Made by a program: the position numbers and the translations under genes. Positions 35,247-46,214 of a DNA stretch of 64,000 bases are shown in pieces; positions within the stretch are counted from its first letter, which is position 1, and every line of letters starts with the position of its first letter. A model generated the notes under the pieces. That model did not search any database. It worked only from the letters and a program-made list of their open reading frames with translations, and was not told where the DNA came from. The stretch spans positions 5,123,702-5,187,701 of the forward strand of contig QXEO01000411.1 of assembly GCA_007115705.1 (NCBI GenBank), given 5' to 3'. This DNA comes from Dactylis glomerata. Taxonomy: Eukaryota; Streptophyta; Magnoliopsida; Poales; Poaceae.

Positions 35247-37891
35247 TTGATGCCCAGCCCTGGAGAGTATGCTCTGGTCGTGGATCCTGTTGTGTGTTCC
35301 GATACGCACATGTGCCGTTTCTCCCGTGTGCTCACCGATGGCGGTAGTAGTATCAACCTTCTTTACCGAAGCTCTCTGGAGAAGTTGGGCATCCCGCTTG
35401 CTCAGCTGAAACCTAGCCGGCTCACCTTCCATGGCGTCGTGCCTGGGCATTCTTGCACCCCTTTGGGCAAGGTGCAGCTGGAGGTTCTCTTCGGAAAGAA
35501 GGGGAATAGCCGCCGCGAGCCCATCTGGTTCGAGGTGGTGGACATCAGCAGTCCCTACCACGCGTTGCTAGGCCGTCCGGCCCTAGCCAAGTTCATGGCG
35601 GTCCCGCACTACGCCTATCTAAAGATGAAGCTCCCAGGGCCCAGAGGTGTGATCACAGTCTCGGGAAACTTCAAGAAGTCCCTGGCCTATGCAAAGGAGA
35701 GCTCGCAGTTGGCGGAGGCGCTGGTTGTCGCCGAGGAGAAGAGGTAGCTTCTACATCGCGTGGAGCTGACCCAGCAAGACGTACCGGTTCGCCAGTCGCC
35801 TGTGGAGCAATTCAAGCCAGCCAACGACACCAAGAAGATCCTGTTGGACGAGACCGACCCCTCCAAGTACGTCATCATCGGCACCGCCTTGTCTGCCAAA
35901 TAGGAAAGCGAGCTCACCAGCTTCCTCCGTGAGAATCGGGACATCTTTGCATGGTCTCCAAAGGACATGCCTGGTGTGCCGAGGGAGCTGGCTGAGCACG
36001 CACTAAACGTCCGGCCGGACGCCAAGCCGGTCAAGCAGCCGCTGCGGCGGTTTGCGGAAGAAAAGAGGAAAGCTATTGGCGAGGAGATTGCCCGGCTCCT
36101 TGCAGCCGGCTTTATCATGGAGGTGTTTTACCCTGACTGGCTCGCGAACCCAGTCTTGGTTCTGAAGAAGAATAACACTTTGCGAATGTGTATCGACTAC
36201 ACCAGCCTCAACAAGGCGTGCCCCAAGGATCCTTTTGCGCTGCCACGAATTGACCAGGTGATCGACTCCACAGCCGGCTGTGACCTGTTGTCTTTCCTGG
36301 ACGCCTATTCAGGCTACCACCAGATCCCGCTCTTCCAGCCGGATCAGATCAAGACCTCCTTCATCACCCCGTATGGAGCCTACTGCTACGTTACCATGCC
36401 GTTCGGCCTGAAGAACGCTGGAGCCACTTACCAGTGAACCATGCAGCGATGTCTGCAGGAGCAGATTGGGAGGAACGTGCACGCTTATGTGGACGACGTG
36501 GTGGTGAAGACCAAGCAGAGCGGCACGCTCCTGGACCATCTCAAGGAGACCTTCACCAACCTGCGGCGCTATCGCATGAAGCTCAACCCTGAGAAGTGCA
36601 CCTTTGGCGTGCCGGCTGGGCAGCTCCTAGGTTACATCATTTCCCAGCAAGGGATCGAGGCTAAACCCTCGAAGATAAAAGCCATCGAGGCCCTAGAGAA
36701 GCCCACCCAGCTCAGAAATGTGCAGAAGTTTGCTGGCTGTTTGGCCTCGCTTAGCCGGTTCGTCAGCCGGCTCGGGGAGAAGGCCATGCCGCTATACCAG
36801 CTGATGAAGAAGATGGACCACTTCGTTTGGTCCCAGCGCGCTGATGACGCCTTCAACGACCTCAAGCGAGCCTTGTCTACCGCGCCAATCTTGGCAGCGC
36901 CAGCTCCACGAGAGCCAATGCTGCTCTACATCGCAGCAACCCCACGCGTCATCAGCGTGGTGATCGTGGTAGAGCGCACCGAGGAAGGCAAAGAGCTGCC
37001 GGTTCAGCGCCCGGTGTACTACTTGAGTGAGGTGCTCACTCTCTCCAAGCAGAACTACCCGCACTACCAGAAGGTCGCGTATGGCGTGTACATGGCGGCC
37101 AAGAAGCTGAAGCACTACTTCGAGGAGCACCCAATCACGGTGGTGAGCACCACTCCACTCTCGGAGATCATCGGGTGCAAGGACGCGTCAGGAAGAGTGG
37201 CTAAATGGGAGATCGAGCTCGCGGCTCATACCATTCAGTACAAGCCCAGGACGACGATTAAGTCACAGATCATAGCGGATTTCTTCGCTGACTGGGGAGA
37301 GCACCAGTACCTGCCGCCAGCTCCGGACTCCACCCACTGGCGCATGCACTTCGATGGCTCCAAGCTGCTCGGGGGCTTGGGAGCCGGCGTCGTCCTCACC
37401 TCTCCCAAGGGAGACAAGTGCAGTACGTGCTGCAGATGCACTTCCGTGCGTCGAACAACGTCGCCGAGTATGAAGCCCTGGTGACGCACCAGGTCTCAGG
37501 GAACTGGGACACCAAGGACGCCAACATGGCCTCCTATCGCTTCTACGTGCAGCAGCTCAGCGGATTCTTCGAGGGCTGCGAGTTCCACCATGTCCCCAGA
37601 GCAAACAACGAGGAAGCAGACCGGCTGTCCAAGATCGGCTCCACCAAGCAGGATATCCCAGCCGGGGTGTCCCTGGAGATCATCCACAAGCCGTCTATCA
37701 AACCTTCGCCAGAGTCCATATCCATCTATGCGCCTGGAGACCTGGCCCCGGCTCAGGTACCGCCACCGGACCTAGGGGCTGCCAGTCTCGGGGCTGAAGG
37801 AGGCAGCCGGCCAGCCCAGCGCGGCCGGCTCGACGAAGGACAAGGGGACTGCCGGCTCCACGTCTGCTCCCCCATCCGGACAATCAGATGA
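35247..37891 (+). pseudogene. Gypsy protease, RT and RNase H of element 2
   Basis: One frame runs from protease (LTDGGSSINLLY) through RT (KNNTLRMCIDYTSLNK, DAYSGYHQI, VTMPFGLKNAGATYQ, HAYVDDVVVKT) to the first RNase H and connection (KQNYPHYQKVAYGVYMAAKKLKHYF). It is broken by TAG at 35745-35747, TAG at 35901-35903 and TGA at 36435-36437. The second, archaeal-like RNase H starts at MHFDGSKLLGGLGAGVVL, shifts frame near 37417, and lacks a central piece after AEYEALV at about 37483. The lost part normally holds an active-site Asp. Protease and RT motifs are otherwise intact. Confidence 0.88.
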
Positions 37892-38006
37892 AGCCGGCAC
37901 AACGACGGACCCGGGGGCTGCTGACCCTCTGGTCGCCAGTGTCTTCCACATACGGGAGATACCTTCCTGGGCGGAGCCATTCTCCAACTACCTCATCACT
38001 GGGGAC

Positions 38007-39233
38007 TTGCCACAAGACGAAGCGGAGGCTAGGCGAATTCAACGTCGAGCTGGGGCATACACCATCATCAACAGCGAGCTGTACAAGCGCAGCGTGTCAG
38101 GCATCTTCCAGAAGTGCATCGAGCCAGAAGAAGGGACAGATCTGCTAAGAGAAATACACCAAGGGGAGTGCGGGCATCACGCATCTTCCAGAGCCTTGGT
38201 GGCTAAAGCCTTCCGCCATGGCTTCTACTGGCCAACGGCCAAGCAGAATGCAGAGCAGCTAGTGAAGCAGTGCAACGGCTGCCAATGCTTCTCCAAGCAC
38301 AGAAACACTCCAGCGGCAGCCCTCAAGACCATCCCGCTCACCTGGCCGTTCGCTGTCTGGGGCCTGGACATGGTAGGGCCATTCAAGACCGCACCCGGGG
38401 GCTTGACGCATCTGCTGGTTGCCGTGGACAAGTTCACCAAGTGGATTGAGGCCAAGCCAATCAAAAAACTCGACGGTTCGTCCACGATCAAGTTCTTCAA
38501 CGAGATCATCACAAGATATGGAGTTCCCCACAGCATCATCACCGACAATGGGACGAACTTTGCGAAGGGAGTCTTTGCTAATTACTGTGGTCAGAAAGGC
38601 ATCCGGCTGGACTTAGCGTCAGTAGCGCACCCTCAGTCAAATGGACAAGTGGAGAAGGCAAATGGGCTGATCCTGGCCGGCATCAAACCAAGACTGGTCG
38701 AGCCTCTCGAACGCTCAGCCGGTTGTTGTGTCGAAGAGCTACCCTCAGTGCTCTGGAGCCTGCGCACCACTCCAAATCGCTCTGTCGGCTTCACACCTTT
38801 CTTCCTAGTCTATGGAGCAGAGGCGGTGTTACCCACGGACATTGAGTTCGACGCGCCCAGAATTGTCCAGTACACGGAGAAGCAAGCAAAAGAAGCTCGC
38901 GAAGATGGCGTCGACCTCCTCGAGGAGGCTCGAGAGCACGCTCTGGCTAGATCAGCGCTCTACCAGCAGCTGCTGCGACGATACCACAGCCGGAAAATTC
39001 GCCCGCTCGCGTTTCGCGAAGGAGACCTCGTACTCCGGCTGGTCCAAAGCACTAAAGGCATGCAAAAGCTGTCTCCTCCCTGGGAGGGACCGTTCATTGT
39101 CAGCCGGGTGCTGGGAAATGGGGCATATTACCTCATCGACGCACAAGAGCCCAGAAAGAACAAGGCAGATAACTCTGACAAGGAGACCGAGCGTCCCTGG
39201 AATGTCAGTCTCCTAAGAGCTTTCTTCTGCTAA
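38007..39233 (+). CDS. Gypsy integrase region of element 2
   Basis: The frame is open for 408 codons to the TAA at 39231-39233. Visible are the zinc-binding His/Cys set (GECGHHAS, then CNGCQCF), the catalytic D,D,E (WGLDMVGPF, IITDNGTNF, NGQVEKANG), and a C-terminal domain (EGDLVLRLVQS, LSPPWEGPFIV). In the element it would be made as the end of the polyprotein. Here it is cut off from RT by upstream damage. The ATG at 38007 is only the first Met in the frame, not a real start. Confidence 0.85.
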   Translation: MPQDEAEARRIQRRAGAYTIINSELYKRSVSGIFQKCIEPEEGTDLLREIHQGECGHHASSRALVAKAFRHGFYWPTAKQNAEQLVKQCNGCQCFSKHRNTPAAALKTIPLTWPFAVWGLDMVGPFKTAPGGLTHLLVAVDKFTKWIEAKPIKKLDGSSTIKFFNEIITRYGVPHSIITDNGTNFAKGVFANYCGQKGIRLDLASVAHPQSNGQVEKANGLILAGIKPRLVEPLERSAGCCVEELPSVLWSLRTTPNRSVGFTPFFLVYGAEAVLPTDIEFDAPRIVQYTEKQAKEAREDGVDLLEEAREHALARSALYQQLLRRYHSRKIRPLAFREGDLVLRLVQSTKGMQKLSPPWEGPFIVSRVLGNGAYYLIDAQEPRKNKADNSDKETERPWNVSLLRAFFC

Positions 39234-40577
39234 GGCAAAAGCTTGTACCCCGAAAAACGTGTCAATGAATAAAGGAAAACGGAACGGATAGTTACGGCCG
39301 GCTCCGAGGAAAACACTTCATGTATGTTTTGCTTCCTGCGTTGTTCACTTGACCGGCAGCCGGCTCCAGGCACCGAGCCACAGCCGGCAGCCCCGAAAAA
39401 GATCGATCTCTCGCCAGCCGGATGAGTACTACGTATGACGAAGGTCTCGAGCCCAACGTCCACTTTCCGGCTCCGCGTAGCCGGACGGATAGGAGCCGGC
39501 AGGCCACATACGAAGGAAAGCCACAGAGCAGAACCACAAACGATAGAAAAACCGCTCAACCAGGCGTTAAGGGCAGTGTCTGTTAACTAAGCGTTGGCTA
39601 GTATGAGTCGGGGGCCCGATAGACCGAAGTACTACTTCTCACTCCGCGGCACGCTCCCACCCTAGGCCGGCATTCGGCTGCCGGCCCAAGGGAGACCAAC
39701 CGGCACCAGGCTGCCGGTTGGGGGTAGAAGGGCCGAAGAGTGGGGAGATTAAGGAAAACGTTGAGGGAACCGGACAAAGGCAAAGCCAGCGAATGGTTGA
39801 TAGTCACGGACTCTCGACGTTTGGGCTGAGAAGCCACGCCCAAGAGGTTCGAAGCTAGAGCTGCCTCGCTTGGCATTGGCGTCGTTCGCAAAAAGTTAGT
39901 TTCGAGCTAGCTACCAATCCAACTACCCCAAAACTCGGGCGCTAGGGGGAAAGGGAATTGGCCCTCAGAAGTGGGCCGGCTCCAGTACCTCGCCGGCTAT
40001 CCGATCAGTTGGCGCTGCGACGCGGTCAGCTAACGAGCAACGAAATCGAAACTTAACACGCGTAAAGCAACGGCTAGAGCCAGAAACTGGGAAGGCTACT
40101 CCAATCGTGGCTTGGGACGTGCGAAGGCCTAGGAGGGGAAACGTGCCGGCTTCGACCTCGCCCAAGCCGGTACAAGACTCAGTCTCCACTCCAACTCCGC
40201 AGAGCCGGGACTGGTCCATTCCCCCGGAAGCCGGCAAGTGGAAGCACCGTTCCCTCCGCTTTGAAGCCGGAAGAGCCCGCCTGAAGCATCTGCACAGGGT
40301 AATGACTATCGTAATCCCTATCTACGGATTCGCGCAGACAGCGGTTTCGTTAAGGGAAGGATCATCGCACACAGTGAAGAAGGACATTCACACAGCAAAC
40401 AAAGAAGAACGAGTAAAGATTTGCAGGAAATTAAAGAAGTTCTTAGTCATACGGCTGGCGGTTACATAATAAGGGCCACGCTAAGGGCCGAAGTAACAAA
40501 AGGACTTCCCCTTCCTACCCCTAGATTCCCGTTGACAATGCTGCTGTCAAGGAAGGGGCTTCAAGGGCGCTCGCCGA
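39234..40577. other. Noncoding region of gypsy element 2 between integrase and the antisense gene
   Basis: This is GC-rich DNA with many GCCGGC repeats. Part of it (about 39600-39740) matches the complement of element 1 near 26940-27090, so it is family-typical. It should include the 3' end signals of both the integrase strand and the antisense gene. No credible reading frame was found. Confidence 0.6.
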
Positions 40578-41396
40578 TCATGGCCAGGGGAAGTAGGCGC
40601 GGGCGCAGCCGGAGCCGTCGACGACGCGGACGCAGAGGACGGGCAACCCGGCGCGGTGGGTCAGGATGAGGGACCATCCCCGCTCCAGGCTATAGTCGGT
40701 GAAGAACCGCTCCCACCCCCCGGTGAGATAGCTCTTCCCCTCCTCGTCGTGGAGGACCTCGACGTCGTACAGCGGCTGTCCGCCGCTGCCATCCTCAATC
40801 ATGAAGCTTGTTGGGGGGTTCTTCCCCATCGTGCCAATGAAGCTGGCTGGGAGCGGAAGGCGTTCCCTACTCCTGGCCAGCAGGGGCACCATGGCGGTGG
40901 CGAACCTATGCTTCGGGACGTAGGAGAGCCGCTGCTTGGTCGGCGGGCGCGGCGGCGGCACTCGCACCTTCTTCACGGCCGCGCTGGAGGAGCCGCCGAC
41001 GTTCAGGCCGGCGAGGCCCGGAGGGGTGGCCCCGAACGCCATCGTGGCACCGACGAGGGCCGTCGCCGCTTGCAGGGGCGTCCCGGTGAGGCCGGCGACA
41101 GAGGTCGCGGCCGCGGGAACCACGGCGCCGCCGGCGGCCGCAACCACGGTCCCGCTAGGGGCCACGGCAATGGTAGAGGAGCGGCCGATCCTGAGGGGCC
41201 GGGTGGCGGCCGGGGTGGCGGACGCGGCCGCAAGCGCGGCCAGGGTCTTCTTGTTGCGGCTGCCCCGCGGGCGGCCGCGCTTTCGAGGCATCGGCGGCGC
41301 CGCCGCCAGGCCACCAAGCGAGCGACCGCGCTCATGCCCGCCAGGCCCGTCGCCGGCTCCGGCCCCGGCTCCGCTGGCTGCCCCGAGTGACGACAT
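40578..41396 (-). CDS. AT-hook and B3-domain protein, antisense gene of gypsy element 2
   Basis: A single open minus-strand frame from ATG 41396 to TGA 40578 codes 272 residues. Residues 38-49 (RKRGRPRGSRNK) are an AT-hook, which binds the minor groove of AT-rich DNA. Residues 50-150 are Ala/Gly/Val-rich low complexity. Residues 156-265 fit a B3-type DNA-binding fold (LPLPASFIGTMG, YDVEVLHDEEGKSYLTGGW, then ERFFTDYSLERGWSLIL). There is no intron and no stop. It lies opposite to the element between integrase and 3' LTR, the position filled by a different gene in element 1. It is probably a captured host transcription-factor-like gene or an ancestral extra gene of the lineage. It is unrelated in detail to the B3 gene at 20524. 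Confidence 0.8.
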   Translation of the reverse strand: MSSLGAASGAGAGAGDGPGGHERGRSLGGLAAAPPMPRKRGRPRGSRNKKTLAALAAASATPAATRPLRIGRSSTIAVAPSGTVVAAAGGAVVPAAATSVAGLTGTPLQAATALVGATMAFGATPPGLAGLNVGGSSSAAVKKVRVPPPRPPTKQRLSYVPKHRFATAMVPLLARSRERLPLPASFIGTMGKNPPTSFMIEDGSGGQPLYDVEVLHDEEGKSYLTGGWERFFTDYSLERGWSLILTHRAGLPVLCVRVVDGSGCARAYFPWP

Positions 41397-41928
41397 CAAG
41401 ACCGAACCGGGAGAAGCGGAGGCGACAGTTTGTTGGGAGCAAAGGAGTGGAGGCGCTCGGGAGTGAACAAAAGCCCTCGAGAGCTCCAAGATTTAAGGAC
41501 TGGCAGGGCACAAAAAGCCAAGCCGGTTTAATGCGATTTAATTGCACGCGTGGCGTTTTGATGGGACGCGACGCTGATGCCAGCCCCGCTTCATTACGTG
41601 ACGTCTACCGGAATCATTGTGGTGGCCGAAGGGTCAAAACGACGAGACTGGTCACTGGCGCACTGCACCGGCCGCCGCGTGGGAGCAAGGCCCGAAGCGG
41701 CACAAGTTTCGAGGAAGCAGCCCGCCGGCTCGCGGCCGCCAGCCGGCTCGACTATGAAGCGGCCAAGACGGCCTGAGGAACTCCGCAAGACTTGCCTTTG
41801 ATGTCTAGAGCGACCAAGCTGGACTAGAAATCCTGGGACTTCGACGAGGACGAGCAAGACTTCGGCGAGAAGAAGAACCCGCCAAAGCCCCATGCTAGCC
41901 CATGAGACTTCGCCAGTTTCGGGGGCTA
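41397..41928 (-). promoter_or_regulatory. Probable promoter and leader of the antisense AT-hook/B3 gene
   Basis: The part next to the LTR (41830-41928) is nearly the same as the complement of element 1 at 22149-22250, so both antisense genes share this upstream sequence. The proximal part is different and contains AT-rich boxes (CTTAAAT, minus strand, 41491-41497) in GC-rich DNA. Inference from position. Confidence 0.4.
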
Positions 41929-41939
41929 GTGTCGTGGGG

Positions 41940-42671
41940 ATGACTTAGAGGGCGCACCACGGGCCGGACCATATGCCGGTTGGCATCCCAGGAGCCACCA
42001 CGGCTTCAACACGAGGAGACCGGCTCCGCCCGAAAGGCCGGCTGCGCCAGCAGCTAGCTGGCGACTCCACCGAGGAGAGCTGGAGCCGGGCGATGAGGAC
42101 AAAGCTTCCCAACGGTTGTCTGGCCAAAAGAAGATTGGCCCCGACAAGATCGGCAGGGGCGCAGGACAGGAGTGACGAGCGCCACGACCACGTCCAACCA
42201 AGGAGAGGTCAAAGACCCTTCCCCATGATGGGATCCGAGGCAGAGGAGAGGGGATATGCCCTCCAGATGCCGACCCAGGCAAAAGGCACTTTATAAAGTG
42301 CCTTTGCCAGAGCAGGGTCGGGGGATGACGCCAAGGACGCCGCCGCCGAGGAGCCGGCAGCCGGCCGGGTCGCTACCAAAACTTGTAACCAGGCCCCCGC
42401 CTATATAAGGGGGCCTGGACCCTTAGCATAGGGGAGATCCGATCTTCTTCTTCCTCCTCTAGCTGAACAGCTCGAGGAGCACTGTAATCGTTACTACCTA
42501 ATCAATACGAAGCAGGCAGGAAGTAGGGGTTTACCTCCAACCGGGAGGGCCCTGAACCTGGGTAAACCGAGGTGTCTCTGTTGGCACAATCCCGAGCCGG
42601 ACCCATCGTCACCAACGTCGAGCCCCTCCGATAAGCCTCCCCATGGCTACTGTCTCTAAATTCCCACGACA
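41940..42671 (+). repeat. 3' LTR of gypsy element 2
   Basis: This 732 bp LTR contains the same palindrome (about 42283-42306) and TATA box (about 42403). The GTTAT target duplication follows. Confidence 0.92.
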
Positions 42672-42676
42672 GTTAT

Positions 42677-45600
42677 CTAGGAGTTGAAAGAATTGTTTCA
42701 TAAACTATCATGTGTGGAAGATATTGTGATATCTGAAACAATGTTTGGTTGCAAAGTGATAGAGTATAATTTAGTAAGACACATGTTCTTGTATTGTATG
42801 AGAATTTGAGAAGATTAGAGACGCCAGGCGTCCAGATCTCCTAAAAGGTTTAGGAACTAATATTATACTCGCAATTCGTCCTCATGAGCTATAGTAGCTT
42901 AATCATGAAAGTTGTCATGATAGGATGAATGGAAGATGTAGGTAAAATGTTTACTACACTAAAAGATTACTAAAGAATGGAATTTGGAAGAACGCCAAAT
43001 ATTTGATAATGGTGATCTACTTCAAAGTGCGAGTCCAAGGGTATTAGTGTTTGACTAATCATGCCTTGAACTATTTGCCATGTGTATGGCGCCACTATTG
43101 ATGTTGATAGATTCTTCTAGACGAAAAAGAATTGCTAAAAGAGAATCCAAAATTTATTCTGGCGGAAAAGAAAGGACTGGAAATGTCCAGCTCGGGTATA
43201 TAGAAGATATACATGTTATGGTTGTATTCGTTGCTTGTTAAAACAATGTGGTTCTTGGGTATTTGATACTAAATTGGTTGGTATGAACTGTCATACAACG
43301 CAATACAAGAACTACAATGGCCTGATTAACTAGCAAATGAATATCGGATGATTCTCATCGAAAACAAATAAAGTGTTATTGTGTTTCGTTGGAATTAAAC
43401 CTAGCCTTCAAGATTTATTTGAATAATTGTTATTTTGTTCTGGTATTATGAGAACAATGTTGTTCAAATTATTACCACATTCATAAAAGATGAATGAACG
43501 CTTATCTTGTTGGAAAAATCACATCCATAACACTGATGCTAAAAATGTCTTAAGACAAATGATTAGAAGATCACTTATGAGTGACACCACTGTTTAAATC
43601 ATATTGGAAAGAAAACGTGAAGGAACTCCATATTGATGGAATTCTGGAGCCTTTTGATTTTGAATCAATTGACACTTGTGAGAATTTCCTAGATATGATT
43701 AAAACTCCGTTCATAGGCCAAAGAAGAACGGACGACTAACTTATTGGATATTGTACATGTTGATGTATATAGTCCATTATGTGTAGCCGTGTGTGGTGAA
43801 TTCATGAACTTCATTTACTTTAACCGATGATTTGAGTAGATATATGTGTATATTTACTTGATAAGGAAGAAGCATGAAATATTTGAATATTGTTCAAAGT
43901 ATTTCTAGTTGAAGTTGAAAATCATTGTAACAAGAGAATAAAGAATTTATGATTTGATCATAAAGGAAGATATTTGAGTTACAAGTTTAATAAACACCTA
44001 AAAGTTGAGGAATCGTTCCATAGACTTGTATTTCCCGAAACACCATAGGAGTATGGAGTGTTCGAGAGATAAAATCAAACTTTGTTTGACATCGTTGGAT
44101 CAAAGGTGTCATCTATAAAAGTGCCATTATATTTTAAGGATAAAGCTTTAGAGACTACCGCTTTATACACTGAAAAGAGCGCCATCATGATCCATTGAAA
44201 TGACACCATACGAGATATGGCATGGGATAAAACCCAAGTTGTCTTTTCTGAAATTTTGGTATGCTAGGCATATGTAAAATGTTTACTACCAAAGTCGGAT
44301 AAATACGTCTTTGTAGGTTATCCCAAAATAAATGTTGGGTATTCCTCTAGAACACCTAAGACAAAAGTGTTTGTCGCCGAAAAAATCAAGTTTCTTGAGA
44401 AGGAATTTTTCGCAAAAGTCAAGTGGGAGGACAATAGAACTTTGATTAGGTTGTTGAACCTAAGCTATATGTGCTGAGTAGCGCAGCGCTGGGAAGTGTC
44501 CCAGAGGCGGCCACAATGCGCATGGCTGTCGTACCTCAAAGGTTGTTGTCACATAGATCAAAGTTTCTATTGAACCGCGTGAGTCGGGTAACAATCAAAT
44601 AGTTAGATTTGAGAATGAATCATTATTGTTTGACAATGATAAACCGACTGCATGCAAAGAAGCAATGATGGGCCCTGACTCCGTCAAATGGCTAGAAGCC
44701 ATAAAATCCATGATAGTTCCATACACGAGAAACCAAGTTTATGAACTTGGAAGACCCTCAAAAGGCATGAAGCCTAATGAACGTATTTGGATCTATAAAG
44801 ACAGATATGGATGTTTAACATCTTTGAAATAGTCGACACATCGTTAAAAGAGTTTACGATTGTGTTCAATGAGTTGACTATGACAAGATTTGATCTTTCA
44901 TAGCGATATTTTGTCTGGAAGGATTACTGTAGCAACCACTACATATGCCAAGTTTGGTATATGTTAGTTAAACAAACAAGACAACATTCTTCTAATAGAA
45001 TGGTTACCTAGGACATGTACATGACATGGTCCAATGGGTTTTGTAAATTCAAAGGATGCTAAAAGGCATGCAAACTTCAATGGTTGAAGTAAGCATTGCG
45101 GAGTTGGAATATTCACCGTGATGAAATAATTAAAAGGTTTAGTTTCATCAGATACGATGAATATGCTTGCATTTGCAACAAATTAAGTGGGAGCGCTGAG
45201 ACATATTTTCAGTACATTATGTAGAAGACATATTGTTAATTGGAAATGATGTATCTTTTATTGGCATAGGTTAAGAATTTCATTAAAATTAGATTTCAAT
45301 GAAAGACTTAGGCAAAACCAAAATATTGGGTCTCGATGTCTATATAGATAGATCGAGGTACCAATATGGTTGTGCCAAAGTACATAGATGAAATATTGAA
45401 TGAAGTTCAATATGGAAACGACAAGAAAAGTTCTTGTCGCATGGAAGAGGTTGAAACAAGATTCAGGTGTTTTTGACACTTGATGAGTGAAGCCACATGA
45501 ATGATTTGATCGATCATGTATACCATGATATGTACATATCCAGATATGTCCTATGCTCTAAATGTTATGAGCATATACCAGAGTGATAAAAGTCATAAGA

Positions 45601-46203
45601 TGATCACTGGACAATAGTAGAGATATCCTTATGTGCTTTGGAAGGACTAAGGATATATATTATGTATGACAAAGTGACACATAATTCATTGTAAAGTGTT
45701 ACATTGATACTAAGTTTGTCACAAGATACAAATTAAGTTTATCTCAATTTTAGCTGTATGTTTAGGTGGCACAATGTAATGGAAGGAAGTTCCATGATGG
45801 ATTTGGATGAGTTCCAAAGTTAAGACATTGTGATGGATTCTACAACAAAGGTTGAGTATATGGCTACTTTAGAAGTAGCAAAAGAGGGTATTTGTGTCAA
45901 GAAGTTTATTATCAAACTAGGTGTAGTTCCAAGCTAGCTATTACTGTGAAGATCTATTGTGCGACAATAGTGACAACATGATTTTAGCTAAAGGAACTAA
46001 GGTCTCACCAAAGGACCAAATTTATACCCAACTATCTCATTTGAGAATGAGTGATGCGTAGAGACGCAAAGACATGCAAATACACACAGAACTGAAAGTG
46101 TCAGATCTGGAGATCAGATTAACCACTGCAACGCGTACGGATAACACGTGAAAGCCATAAGTGTTATATACGCAAGTATCAACTAGATTATTGACTCTAG
46201 TGC
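42677..46203 (+). pseudogene. Heavily decayed Copia pol of element 3
   Basis: Remnants are recognisable by comparison with the frame at 2897-6622. They include the integrase zinc/core region (near 43630-43800), an integrase-to-RT link (44640-44830, with the fragment EAMMGPDSVKWLEAIKS), and RNase H end remnants (near 45950-46030). Stops and frame changes occur every few dozen codons. It is not functional. Confidence 0.75.
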
Positions 46204-46214
46204 AAGTGGGAGAC
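46204..46214 (+). other. Polypurine tract, Copia element 3
   Basis: AAGTGGGAGAC lies directly before the 3' LTR, the same as in the Angela-type element. Confidence 0.8.

Larger units (their letters stand above)
33195..42671 (+). mobile_element. Gypsy element 2 (Tat lineage), plus strand
   Basis: This 9,477 bp element is flanked by GTTAT (33190-33194, 42672-42676), with LTRs 33195-33936 and 41940-42671. The order is LTR, primer site, shortened gag, protease, RT, RNase H, a second RNase H-like region, integrase, an oppositely oriented AT-hook/B3 gene, and LTR. The double RNase H and the extra antisense gene are marks of the Tat lineage. The pol frame has three nonsense codons and a damaged second RNase H. 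Integrase is open. Confidence 0.93.

Noticed and set aside
40656..41390. Plus-strand frame of 244 codons in element 2
   Set aside because: It is the complement of the AT-hook/B3 gene, Gly/Arg-rich by GC bias, and the domain signals are on the minus strand only.
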